Positions 54,405 through 63,984 of a stretch of 64,000 bases of DNA are shown piece by piece. This DNA comes from Bacillota bacterium (lineage in GTDB: Bacteria > Bacillota > Clostridia > Lachnospirales > Lachnospiraceae). The stretch is taken from positions 79,875 to 143,874 of the forward strand of contig JAEZOB010000055.1 of NCBI GenBank assembly GCA_023414355.1. The letters are read 5' to 3'. The position numbers were made by a program, and so were the translations under genes. The notes beneath the pieces were generated by a model that searched no databases, was not told the origin of the DNA, and saw only the letters and a list, made by a program, of their open reading frames with translations. Every line of letters begins with the position of its first letter. The stretch's first letter is position 1.

Positions 54405-55665
54405 ATGCTTCAAATTGCAGCGCTTTCATATCAATTTCATTTAAATTTCCAACGAGGGAAACTGATGCTGCTGATACATTTAGGTAACGGTTTGCAAAGT
54501 CAATGATATCACCAAGACTAACCTTATCTATTCCCTGGATCAGCTCCTCCATCGTAAGGATTCTTCCTCGATTTAATAAAGCTTTTCCATTGGAATTCAT
54601 CCTGCTTTTTGCACTCTCATTCCCGAGGATTAGCTCTGTCTTGATCTGCTCCTTGGTCATGGAAAGCTCTTCGGCAGTGACACCCTTTTTCTTTAGATCG
54701 CTGATAATCTGATAAATCTTTTTCACTACGGTCGCCGTCTGTGCCGGGCTCATGGCTGCATAGATATGGAACAACCCGGTCTCGCGGTACGAACTGCCAT
54801 AGGAATAAATCGAATAAGTCAAGCCACTGTTCTCCCTGATCTTCTGAAACAATCTGGAGTTTACACTTCCACCCAGAATGGAATTTAAAATTGAAAGCAC
54901 ATATCTTTCGTCTGAAAGGTAGGATATGCAATCAAAGGCGATATTGCAATGAAGCTGTTCAATATCCTTATTCTTTTTACACTGTACTCTGTTATAGGCA
55001 GGTCTGCCGAACTCCTTCCGGAGAATTCCACTGCTTGCTTTGACCTGTGCGAATTTTTCCTCCAACAGCTTTATAATCTCTATTTCATTAAAATTGCCTG
55101 CAATCGAGATAATCATATTTTCACCGACATAATAGGTATCCATGAAAGCTTTAATTTGCTCCCTGGTCACCTTTCGTACGACCTTCTTCGTCCCTGAGAT
55201 CATAAACCCCAAAGGATGATCCTTCCATATTCTCTGCTGTAGCATCTCATGCACCAAATCCTCGGGGGAATCATCATACATATCGATTTCTTCTATGATA
55301 ACTCCTTTTTCCTTCTTTAATGCCTTTTCATCAATCATTGAATTCGTCAGCATATCCGAGATGATATCAATTGCGATCGGCAGGTGTGCACTTAAGGTTG
55401 TCGCATAATAGGACGTACACTCCTTGCTGGTAAAAGCATTCATGTTACCACCTATTCTAGCCATCTCATCAGCAATCTGTTTCGCACTTCTGGTCGTAGT
55501 GCCTTTGAAAAGCATATGTTCGATAATATGTGCTATTCCGTTGTTGCTGTCTTCCTCGTTCGCTGAACCTGCTTTAATCCATATTCCGAAAGATGCACTC
55601 TGTAAATAAGGTAATACCTCTGTTACTACTGTAATCTTGTTGGATAACTGATTAATCTTCGTCAT
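54403..55665 (-). CDS. M16-family zinc metallopeptidase (processing-peptidase-like)
   Basis: 420 residues. The inverted zinc motif HIIEH is at 46-50, with the third ligand in VIIEEIDMYDD and a second M16 half (from about 170) carrying GLTYSIYSYGSSYRETGLF, the substrate-binding R/Y loop. In Firmicutes this homodimeric type (YmxG/MlpA) is often near pnp, as it is loosely here. It may trim peptides or signal-peptide fragments. No signal sequence, so cytosolic. Confidence 0.92.
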   Translation of the reverse strand: MTKINQLSNKITVVTEVLPYLQSASFGIWIKAGSANEEDSNNGIAHIIEHMLFKGTTTRSAKQIADEMARIGGNMNAFTSKECTSYYATTLSAHLPIAIDIISDMLTNSMIDEKALKKEKGVIIEEIDMYDDSPEDLVHEMLQQRIWKDHPLGFMISGTKKVVRKVTREQIKAFMDTYYVGENMIISIAGNFNEIEIIKLLEEKFAQVKASSGILRKEFGRPAYNRVQCKKNKDIEQLHCNIAFDCISYLSDERYVLSILNSILGGSVNSRLFQKIRENSGLTYSIYSYGSSYRETGLFHIYAAMSPAQTATVVKKIYQIISDLKKKGVTAEELSMTKEQIKTELILGNESAKSRMNSNGKALLNRGRILTMEELIQGIDKVSLGDIIDFANRYLNVSAASVSLVGNLNEIDMKALQFEA

Positions 55666-55884
55666 ATAGGTCCCTTCCTATCCTTATTGTAATATCCGGT
55701 CGACTTAATCATATTCAGTCTGCCGGGCCACGCAGCTAGTACCATATACAAACCATATTCCAACTAATTTGACTACACTAATACCGAACTGATTGCCTTT
55801 TCCGTAATCATGATACTTACACCATAATTTTAACATACTATCAGGCAGTAATCAATCATCGAGCATGCAAATATAAAGTCAATC

Positions 55885-55923
55885 GAGAAGGAGGTAGGTG
55901 ATTATTTCACCCGCCTCCTTCTC
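55885..55923. other. strong hairpin downstream of the TraB/GumN gene
   Basis: GAGAAGGAGGTAGGTG (55885-55900), a 7-nt loop, and CACCCGCCTCCTTCTC (55908-55923). It lies 90 bp after the TraB-like stop but has no T-run on either side, so it is at best a weak terminator. The remainder of the 55666-56015 gap shows nothing else. Confidence 0.55.
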
Positions 55924-56015
55924 TCTGATATCTATATGATTGTAATGAATTACTTTCCGGCCTAATGACCAAGAAAATGATGCTTTGTACTTTCTATTCT
56001 ATAGGGTAATTCGAT

Positions 56016-57452
56016 TTATTTGATCTGTGTAATAATATAGCCCTTCTCTGTCAAAAGATCGATTACATCATGATCGCTTACATAATGTCCGCTTCCGACT
56101 ACGACAAAGTAAGTCTTTTTATCTGTTGAGGTTAGTAGCTTATCGATATAAGCTGCCATGTTCTTATCTCTGTTGGTATAGAGCTTTTCCTTAAACTCCT
56201 TCATGAAAGCTGCCTCAGTCGTATTTGCACCATCTGCCACTAAATCATCATTTTCATACTCAAAGGAGGTATATTTCTGGAATTCCTTCTCATCACCCTT
56301 ACGCCACAGATCAAGCATCGCCTGAAGGTCATCAGAGCCGCCATCACCTTCTCCGTTTGTTATCTCATTGACAGAATCGATCGTCTCATTTAGCAGATAT
56401 TCCTCTAAACCATCGGAAAAGCTGTCAAGCATTCTAGCCTGAACACCATAACCTTCGACCTCCAGGATCTGTTTTCCGCTTAATGTAGCATTTGTTAGGA
56501 AATTCATATCAATGCCAAGTGCTGCACTCTGTGTAGCTTCCGTCGTGCTTGCACTTTGGGTTGTAGCAAGAGAGGTAAAGGAAATATATAAATACCAAGG
56601 CTTAAAATTGTTGATCATTTCTTCATCGTAGCCGTATTTAGTGGCTAACCTAATTACTTTCTCATAGGTTTCCTTGCTGACATGATCCTTCAAAGTAGTA
56701 CCGTCAGTATAGGAAGCCAGATTTAAAATCTCATAGGCTCCGGCTTGATTGGTCATATTGATTTCAACCGCAAGTGCATCTGATGCAGTATAGGCTTTCA
56801 GGATATCAGAATTCATTGGATAGACATCATTGTTGGCAAAATGAATGGAGCCCAGCATATAAACTGTATTACCGTTCGCTTCTGTTTTATAGAAGAAGCC
56901 TTTGCTACCGGCATCCAGCTTATCATAGATTACTGTAACCAATCTTGTAGCAAGAACACATGCTTGTTCTATACTGCAATTAGCCTTTAATGACTGCTCT
57001 CCGTTTTTACCAGTATAGATTCCATTTTCCTTCATGAACTCCAGATAGCTTGTCGTCTGTAGCTTTATATCAGGTGTGAAGGTATAACTGCTGGCGATAT
57101 CATAGAAGGTCTTCATAACCTCCTGCACGGTCAGCTTGCCTGCCAAACGGACCTTCTTCATTTGGGTATCAGCCACACATCCTGTATTCATCAGCTTAGC
57201 ATTTAATCCACCGATGAGGATATTCAGTTTGCCCTTCGAGATAGCTTTTGTCATATCTGAAGTATACCAGGAGATCGGATAGATCCCATAGGAGTCTCCT
57301 GTAACCAAATCATTCATTGCCCAATTACTAAAAGGCTGTTTTGCTGCATAAGACTGTGTGGTCTCCTGATTAGCAGCTAGTACGGTGCTTGTCGGCAGCA
57401 TTGATATACATAGGATCAATGCAATTATGATTGATAATATTCTCTTTTTCAT
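56016..57452 (-). CDS. secreted TraB/GumN-family protein with N-terminal SLH-like region
   Basis: 478 residues. A Sec signal peptide (MKKRILSIIIALILCISMLP, cleavage after VLA near residue 26) precedes an SLH-like region (FSNWAMNDLVTGDSYGIYP onward, to about 180), then a TraB/GumN domain starting with YMLGSIHFANNDVYPM, where GSxH is the proposed catalytic/metal motif, and ending FVVVGSGHYVSDHDVIDLL with the second GxxH. It is predicted to be exported and perhaps cell-wall attached. TIKI-type relatives are metalloproteases; activity here is inference. Confidence 0.87.
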   Translation of the reverse strand: MKKRILSIIIALILCISMLPTSTVLAANQETTQSYAAKQPFSNWAMNDLVTGDSYGIYPISWYTSDMTKAISKGKLNILIGGLNAKLMNTGCVADTQMKKVRLAGKLTVQEVMKTFYDIASSYTFTPDIKLQTTSYLEFMKENGIYTGKNGEQSLKANCSIEQACVLATRLVTVIYDKLDAGSKGFFYKTEANGNTVYMLGSIHFANNDVYPMNSDILKAYTASDALAVEINMTNQAGAYEILNLASYTDGTTLKDHVSKETYEKVIRLATKYGYDEEMINNFKPWYLYISFTSLATTQSASTTEATQSAALGIDMNFLTNATLSGKQILEVEGYGVQARMLDSFSDGLEEYLLNETIDSVNEITNGEGDGGSDDLQAMLDLWRKGDEKEFQKYTSFEYENDDLVADGANTTEAAFMKEFKEKLYTNRDKNMAAYIDKLLTSTDKKTYFVVVGSGHYVSDHDVIDLLTEKGYIITQIK

Positions 57453-57555
57453 AACCTCTTCCTTCCCTCTCTCCGTTCATCCGGAGAATAATTTGTTATG
57501 CATTACCATAATATCCTTACCTCTCCAAAGAGTCAAGTTAAGGAATGATTAGAAT

Positions 57556-58788
57556 CTATTCAATATGGTAAAGTTGACGGTTCAGTTGATCTCTGTTGTC
57601 TTTAAAATCGATGCAAAGCACTTCCATCCCCCTGATTCTACGGTTTGCATAGGAATCCTTGACAGGAATACAAAACTGATTGATCTTATACTCTGTGTAG
57701 GACGGCATGGAGAAAAGCTGAAGCAGGATTTCACCTTCTGTAATATTAGTTGTAATCTGCGGTAGAATTGTGTTCAGGAGCTTATTCAATTCAATCGGAT
57801 TCAAGGAATACACCTTGTTTACTAAGGACTGCAAAATTTTTCTTTGTCGGTCCGTACGGTCAAAATCACCGTTTTTTGTATATCGGTTTCTGGAGTAAGC
57901 CAATACCTGTTTTCCGTTCAGCTTGTAAGTTCCTGCCTTATCAATCGTATCCTTTCCCTTCTCTTCTGACAGCAGTGAATTCAGCTCACCGATATAGAAG
58001 TTCATAACCTCGAGCTCCTCCTGACTGACGTCCATGGTTAATCCTCCCAAGGCATCAATTATATCGATAAAGGCAAAAAAATCTACCTTCACATATTCAT
58101 CTACCTCTATTTTAAAATTCAGCTTCAGTGTATCCAAAAGCAGCTCTGCCCCGCCATATGCATAGGCAGCATTTAATCGATTTTCTCCTTTCCCCGGTAT
58201 TTTTAGATAAATATCCCGAAGAAAAGAGGTTGCAGTGATCTCCTTAGCCTCCTTATTCAGAGTAATTAAAATCATCGAATCGGATCGCCCACGGCTGTCC
58301 GCGTCCCTGCTATCACTTCCGATTAGTAATATGTTCCATACCTTACTGTCTTCTATGTCAATATTTTGAGTATCAATATTCTTCTTGATTGACTCAAGGT
58401 ATGCGGCAATTGCTGCATCCTCTTCCGATATTGTTTTCTCACTGTTCGACACCTCCGGATCAGCAGTTCCAGTACTTAAGGCTGAAGCATCAGTGGAAGC
58501 CGGAAAGCCGGAAGGTCCTGAAAATGAGTAGGTGTGATTATCCCCGAGCTCGGCTGCCCTTGCAATCTCTCCTTTAGCAGAGCTTCCTTGTTCTAAAGCT
58601 ACAGCGCCCTCCTCGTCCGAAATTATTTCGTTAATTTCTCTCTTTCCCGTAACTATGTTTATTTTGTTGATATATCCATGCAGTAAAAGGGAGATTGTCC
58701 CTCCCAGAACCAGAATCACACTGCACAACACAATCAATGCAATACGGAAAAGCTTCATGAATCTCTTTCTTCGACTTGTTTCCTTCAT
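57556..58788 (-). CDS. LytR-CpsA-Psr (LCP) family cell-wall polymer ligase
   Basis: About 410 residues. A short basic cytoplasmic tail (KETSRRKRFMKLFR), one membrane helix, a linker of about 100 residues rich in S, A and E, and the LCP domain: IGSDSRDADSRGRSDSMILI near 155, SFLRDIYLKIPG, NRLNAAYAYGG and YSRNRYTKNGDFDRTDRQR. LCP enzymes attach glycopolymers to peptidoglycan using lipid-linked precursors. GGAG 6 nt upstream favours the ATG at 58788 over those at 58812/58800. Confidence 0.9.
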   Translation of the reverse strand: MKETSRRKRFMKLFRIALIVLCSVILVLGGTISLLLHGYINKINIVTGKREINEIISDEEGAVALEQGSSAKGEIARAAELGDNHTYSFSGPSGFPASTDASALSTGTADPEVSNSEKTISEEDAAIAAYLESIKKNIDTQNIDIEDSKVWNILLIGSDSRDADSRGRSDSMILITLNKEAKEITATSFLRDIYLKIPGKGENRLNAAYAYGGAELLLDTLKLNFKIEVDEYVKVDFFAFIDIIDALGGLTMDVSQEELEVMNFYIGELNSLLSEEKGKDTIDKAGTYKLNGKQVLAYSRNRYTKNGDFDRTDRQRKILQSLVNKVYSLNPIELNKLLNTILPQITTNITEGEILLQLFSMPSYTEYKINQFCIPVKDSYANRRIRGMEVLCIDFKDNRDQLNRQLYHIE

Positions 58789-58961
58789 AATAATCTCCAT
58801 TCTTAAGAACATTGGTAATATTTAACTTCCATGCATCGTTACTGCATGAAGACCATCATTATTTCACACGATGCATATGGCAAAGCAAGAATATGAATTG
58901 TAATATTTTTACATCCTTAATATGGTATCACAGGAAATCATTATTATCCATATCAGCGCAC

Positions 58962-59003
58962 AAAAAAAGGAGATTATCGTTCGTGACGAATCTCCCTTTT
59001 TCC
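58962..59003 (-). terminator. terminator downstream of the DUF1062 gene
   Basis: On the minus strand GGGAGATT, a 13-nt loop, AATCTCC, then seven T (58968-58962), 85 bp after the stop. Confidence 0.82.
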
Positions 59004-59087
59004 TTCTTATATTGCAGCATAGACAAGCTTAACTCCCATAGCACCGGCATTCGCTAAAATCAGTTGTTCAATTTCATGCTTTCCGGT

Positions 59088-59648
59088 TCAACTAATATTA
59101 TTTTCCTTTATGACAGCCGTAATTGTATGCTTCACCTGATCAATCGCCAGCTCAATGACTTCCTGTTTGATCAAGTCCTTAATCCTGCTTCTGTTCACTT
59201 TAAGAATCCCTGATAACACCTTATCCATCCTTACCCTCACCTGATAAGGGTTCTGGATAATAATGTATTCTGTTGGCTGTACTGTCTCATTTAGGGGCTT
59301 CAGTTCGTAAGATAAACTGTCCCAATCAATCTCAACCTTATTTTGTGCTAAGATATTCTTATCCATCCCATGCTGCATCGCAAGTTCGCTGTCATTTGCC
59401 AGATATCTGCCATATTCCTCAGCAGACAGCTCCGAGGGCTTAATCCTTTCATGTATCGTCAGATTATAGGTATGTTTACATTTCTCACATTGATAGATTA
59501 GCCATACATCCACCCTGTTGCCGTTGGCATTTACTCGGTAGTTTCCGGTGTTGATAAAGGAGCTTTTCCCTCCGCAGCCCTGACAATTTTTCAGAAACCT
59601 GTAGGATTCTTTCGGTTTTATTATGAATTCATTATTATGATAGCTCAT
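59088..59648 (-). CDS. DUF1062 zinc-ribbon protein
   Basis: About 186 residues. Two CxxC pairs (CQGCGG near 24 and CEKCKH near 54) flank the family phrase YRVNANGNRVDVWLIYQC. The C-terminal region resembles a short S4-like RNA-binding helix pair (VRMDKVLSGILKVNRSRIKDLIKQ), which hints at nucleic-acid binding. The frame opens at 59717, but GAGGAG before the ATG at 59648 sets the start. Function unknown. Confidence 0.82.
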   Translation of the reverse strand: MSYHNNEFIIKPKESYRFLKNCQGCGGKSSFINTGNYRVNANGNRVDVWLIYQCEKCKHTYNLTIHERIKPSELSAEEYGRYLANDSELAMQHGMDKNILAQNKVEIDWDSLSYELKPLNETVQPTEYIIIQNPYQVRVRMDKVLSGILKVNRSRIKDLIKQEVIELAIDQVKHTITAVIKENNIS

Positions 59649-59779
59649 TTTGCATCTCCTCATGATTAAGTTCGGATATGCAAAGGCTATTACCTCATCA
59701 TTTTGATTTATTTGCAATAGCCTCTGCTATGCAAAAGGAAAGGGTGTACACATACAGTTTCCTCCTATGTAATATCAGT

Positions 59780-59940
59780 TCTTCAAAATCATTCTGGTAG
59801 TTTCAAAATGTTTTCGCACTTGCTCCTATATCCTACACTACAGGTCTCCTGATACACAACCTCGGATATATTTCATAAATGAGTTTGAGGTAAGTATGAA
59901 AATCATTCTGAAGGTACCAGAATGATCTCTTCGCATGGTC
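59780..59940. repeat. copies 2 and 3 of the interspersed hairpin repeat, in inverted orientation
   Basis: ATCATTCTGGTAGTTTCAAAA at 59788 is the + copy. The minus-strand copy reads ATCATTCTG (59926-59918), GTACCTT, CAGAATGAT (59910-59902), a perfect 9-bp hairpin. Both continue with similar TTTTC.YACTT sequence pointing inwards, so they flank about 80 bp as imperfect inverted ends. The 59649-60081 gap holds nothing else except the pnp terminator. Confidence 0.65.
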
Positions 59941-59977
59941 CAGCTTTACTGTTACTGGATATATATACACAGAGCAT

Positions 59978-60030
59978 AAAAAAAACGCCATAATCAAAGC
60001 GCTAGGGAAATAGCTTCTCTGATTATGGCA
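59978..60030 (-). terminator. terminator of pnp
   Basis: On the minus strand TGCCATAATCA, a loop of about 20 nt, TGATTATGGCG, then eight T (59985-59978), about 50 bp after the pnp stop. Confidence 0.9.
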
Positions 60031-60081
60031 TTTCATATCGTAATCTTATATTAGTAGTTCAAACAGCAGGTCAAAGCTTCA

Positions 60082-62169
60082 TTACTGAGCATCCTTGATA
60101 CTGAAGCTGATTCTGCCCATCTTATCCTGTCCAAGGCATACTACTGTAACAATATCTCCGAGTGTCAGAACATCCTCAACATGCTCAACTCTGTGCTTCG
60201 CAATCTTTGAGATGTGAACCATACCTTCCTTACCGGGAGCAAACTCGATAAATGCACCGAAGTCTTTAATGCTTACTACCTTACCAACATACTGTTTACC
60301 TTCTTCGAAATCGGTAACGATCATCTTCACCATCTCAAGTGCTTTCTGGATGCTTTCCTTATCAAGACCACATACAGATACTGCACCATCATCGGTAATA
60401 TCGATCTTAACACCGGTCTGATCAATGATTGCATTGATTGTCTTACCTCTCTGGCCGACAACCTCGCCAATCTTGGAAGGGTCAATCTTGATCTGAACGA
60501 TCTTCGGTGAGTAAGGACCAACCTCAGGTCTGGGCTCGGAAATTACCGGAGCCATAACATCATCGAGGATGTAGGTTCTCGCTTCTTTGGTTCTATAAAT
60601 TGCTTTCTCGATAATTTCTCTGGTCAGACCGTGGATCTTGATATCCATCTGGATTGCGGTGATACCCTTGTGAGTACCTGCAACCTTAAAATCCATATCA
60701 CCGAAGAAATCCTCTAAGCCCTGGATATCTGTCAAAATAATATAATCATCATCAGAATCTCCGGTTACCAAACCTACGGAGATACCTGCAACCATCGCTT
60801 TGATCGGAACACCGGCAGCCATTAAAGACAAGGTAGATGCACAAATACTTCCCTGTGAAGTAGAACCATTAGATTCAACAACCTCAGATACAGTACGAAT
60901 TGCGTAAGGGAACTCCTCTTCGGTAGGAAGTACCGGAACGAGAGCTCTCTCCGCTAATGCACCGTGACCTATTTCACGTCTTCCAGGTCCTCTGGAGGGC
61001 TTTGTCTCACCTACAGAATAGGAAGGGAAATTATAGTGGTGCATATATCTCTTGCCTGTCTCATTCTCGTCGATACCGTCTAATCTCTGGGTCTCTGCCA
61101 ATGCACCTAAGGTAGTGATGGTAAGCACCTGAGTCTGTCCACGTGTGAACATACCTGAACCATGAGTTCTCGGTAAGATATCTACTTCTGCAGCAAGTCT
61201 TCTGATCTCGGTAATCTTTCTTCCGTCAGGACGCTTCTGATCCTTTAAGATCATCTTACGTACTGTTTTCTTCTCAAACTTATAGATTGCCTCTCCAAGT
61301 AACGGAAGCCATTCCGGATGAGTTTCTTCATAACGAGCAACTAATTTATCAGTAATTTCTCTGATATTTGCTTCTCTGACCTGCTTCTCATCGGTAAATA
61401 CAGCTACTTCCATCGCTTCGGGAGTGATGAAATTAACCATATCCTCGTATAACTCGATCGGAGTATCGCAGGAGGTATATTCATGCTTAGGCTTGCCGAC
61501 TTCAGCTACAATCTGATCGATAAACTCGATAATCTTCTGATTTAAAGCATGAGCAGCAAAGATAGCTTCTATCATCTTATCTTCGGGAAGCTCCTCTGCA
61601 CCTGCTTCTATCATAATAACCTTTTCCTTCGTAGAAGCAACTGTTAAAGCAAGGGTTGACTTCTCTCTCTGAGCGGATGTAGGATTAAATACCAGCTCAC
61701 CATCAACCATACCTACCATAGTGGAAGCAGTCGGTCCGTCGAAGGGAATATCTGAGATACAGGTTGCGATTGCGGAGCCGAGCATTGCTGTTACCTCAGG
61801 GGAGCAATCCTGATCTACGCAGAGTACCAGGTTATTTAAGGTTACATCATTTCTGTAATCCTTCGGGAATAACGGTCTCATCGGACGATCGATAACACGT
61901 GAGGTAAGGATAGCATTCTCAGAAGGCTTGCTCTCTCTCTTGATAAAACCGCCGGGAATTTTACCTACGGCATATAATTTTTCCTCATATTCTACGCTTA
62001 GCGGGAAGAAATCGATTCCCTCTCTGGGCTTATTGGATGCAGTAGCTGTGGATAATACCACTGTGTCTCCGTAATGCATCAATGCAGCACCATTTGCCTG
62101 TGCAGCAACTCTGCCAACATCAACAGTAAGCGTTCTGCCAGCTAATTCCATTGAAAAACTTTTGTACAT
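60082..62169 (-). CDS. pnp: Polyribonucleotide nucleotidyltransferase (PNPase)
   Basis: About 695 residues. Two RNase PH-like domains (1-230 and about 310-540, the latter with THGSGMFTRGQTQVLTITTLG and the active-site MDFKVAGTHKGITAIQMDIK), a KH domain with GxxG loop GQRGKT near 585, and an S1 domain from about 620 ending GRISFSIKDAQ. It degrades RNA 3'-5' with phosphate and contributes to mRNA turnover. The frame opens at 62310, but AAGGAG before the ATG at 62169 and the conserved start MYKSFSMELAGRTL fix the start. rpsO, often upstream, is absent. Confidence 0.96.
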   Translation of the reverse strand: MYKSFSMELAGRTLTVDVGRVAAQANGAALMHYGDTVVLSTATASNKPREGIDFFPLSVEYEEKLYAVGKIPGGFIKRESKPSENAILTSRVIDRPMRPLFPKDYRNDVTLNNLVLCVDQDCSPEVTAMLGSAIATCISDIPFDGPTASTMVGMVDGELVFNPTSAQREKSTLALTVASTKEKVIMIEAGAEELPEDKMIEAIFAAHALNQKIIEFIDQIVAEVGKPKHEYTSCDTPIELYEDMVNFITPEAMEVAVFTDEKQVREANIREITDKLVARYEETHPEWLPLLGEAIYKFEKKTVRKMILKDQKRPDGRKITEIRRLAAEVDILPRTHGSGMFTRGQTQVLTITTLGALAETQRLDGIDENETGKRYMHHYNFPSYSVGETKPSRGPGRREIGHGALAERALVPVLPTEEEFPYAIRTVSEVVESNGSTSQGSICASTLSLMAAGVPIKAMVAGISVGLVTGDSDDDYIILTDIQGLEDFFGDMDFKVAGTHKGITAIQMDIKIHGLTREIIEKAIYRTKEARTYILDDVMAPVISEPRPEVGPYSPKIVQIKIDPSKIGEVVGQRGKTINAIIDQTGVKIDITDDGAVSVCGLDKESIQKALEMVKMIVTDFEEGKQYVGKVVSIKDFGAFIEFAPGKEGMVHISKIAKHRVEHVEDVLTLGDIVTVVCLGQDKMGRISFSIKDAQ

Positions 62170-62214
62170 AGCATAATCTCCTTTTCTAATAAAATCATAA
62201 TTTTCTGATATGAA

Positions 62215-62318
62215 AACATTAGAGTCGGAGGTACCGAAACAACTGAAAAACCTACCGAAAGCTACAGGTTCGATAACCTTTTCAGAAGTCTCGGGATGTC
62301 CTCCCGTCACTCTAACTA
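62215..62318 (-). promoter_or_regulatory. long stem-loop in the pnp leader
   Basis: On the minus strand TTAGAGTGACGGGAGG (near 62318) pairs with CCTCCGACTCTAA (near 62220) with small bulges; inside, CTGAAAAGGTT can pair with a facing AGGTTTTTCAG-type segment only imperfectly. In Escherichia coli a leader hairpin cut by RNase III lets PNPase repress its own mRNA. A similar role here is inference. Confidence 0.5.
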
Positions 62319-62412
62319 GAATATTATAACATTATTATTACCAATATGCCACAATTATTTTCATGCGATATGATTAATGATAAAATTGTTAGGCAGTGAG
62401 CTTAATCATTAC

Positions 62413-63984
62413 TCATTCGCGCATTAGTTGCTTTACCCTGCTATTCACTGCAATTCCGAGTCCTACCATAGCCCAGAATACAGGCGCCACAGCTATTATA
62501 GAATCATTCGTGATACCACAGATCATGTAGCCTATGGTTCCCGTTAAGACACCTAATCCAATGATACAGTATGGATTGTCAAACCTTCCCTTGATATATA
62601 GTTTCACACCAGTAACAAAATACCACAGATAAAACACGATAAAGGCTATTAGTGCAGCAACACCGTATTGTATGGCTATCTGCAGATAAAGATTATGAGG
62701 TCTGGTAACCTTTTCATCTCCGTGATTGGAATTATACTGGCTAACATAATCCCTTTGAGGAAAAGCCAGAACAAAGTTATTGGCACCAATACCAAAGATG
62801 GGATACTTCTTCAAAAGCGGAATGGTTCTCGACCACATGTATCCGCGATTTGTACATATATTCTCATAGCCTGTGAAAACTGCTGAGGGTGCTTTCTCAA
62901 TCTTGTCAAATTTACCGTACCTATTCAAATAATAATATGTACCATCACCGGTATCATTCGAAAAATACCAGGGTCGATCCTCTATGAGCACATGAAAGCC
63001 ATACTTATCGTTATCAAAAATACATGGAGTCAGAATGAAACCGGGAAAACGATCATCCATAACCAGGTAAGTCCCATCTTTATTTAATTTTAGTAAAACA
63101 GGTTGTCCCTCCTGATCCAGAGCATTAAATGACATAATACCGGTATCCCGGCAAAAAGACTGAAGTTTTAACGAATTACCGGAATACTCAATTACAATAC
63201 AATCATCTTTGGTCTGAATATCTGTAAGTGCGGGTTGAACCTTTTCTATTCTGAAAGCATTCTGCAGCTTTGCGATAATAATAGTATGATTAGTAAAATT
63301 AATAAAATCAGAATTAAGAAGCAAACCCCGACCATAGGAATAATAATCTTTATATATTTCAACAGATAGCGCCAGCAGAAGATAATCAAAAAAAGAAGCT
63401 CCACTGCAATTCCAATCTTACCGGCACCAGAATGTGCTCCGAGAACTGATAATATTCCTCCGACTAATCCCAAAAGATACGCGATTGTCCATATGTTCTT
63501 TTCTTCCTGCATTAACATTGTCAAAAATAACGGTGTGATAAGGATAGCATACACACCTACATAATTTGGATTATAAAGAGTTCCATATGCATAATGATCC
63601 CCAAAGGTAAACGTAAGGCTACCCATTTCTGCATCCATTTTTCCCGGCATGATTAATGCCCGTCCCAGCCCGGTAGCAAAAAAATCATGTCCGGTAGCTT
63701 GTAATATGCAGAGAAAACTTATTATTATTGCGCTGATTGATAAAGTATGTATTATGTAGGTCATATCTTGTTCTGACTGAACAAACAGATAAATATAGTA
63801 AACAATGATACAATAACCCAAGATAGCAATGATTGATTCGAACTCTGAAAAGCTTCCGAAAAAGCTATAATAACGTAAGCGCTTAATTTAGGGGTGGATT
63901 TCATCCACCGCCATTTATCATTATAATTGTTATCAGGAAATGCGAGCGTTTTACTCCAATCCTTTGCTAGGATGCTAGCATTTT
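62413..63984 (-). pseudogene. O-antigen ligase / Wzy-like polymerase, disrupted by frameshifts
   Basis: Three minus-strand frames make one protein. Near 63960-63860 an open frame encodes DNNYNDKWRWMKSTPKLSAY. From about 63865 the next frame gives FGSFSEFESIIAILGYC and then membrane helices to 63246. From about 63300 a third frame continues KLQNAFRIEKVQ through an extracytoplasmic domain and the O-antigen-ligase (Wzy_C) core, with TRPHNLYLQIAIQYG, to 62413. At least two frameshifts (near 63860 and 63290) are needed, and upstream stops and a duplicated GAGTAAAAYGC segment follow at 63930-63985. The 5' end is outside the window. Sequencing errors at these AT-rich spots cannot be excluded. Confidence 0.75.
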
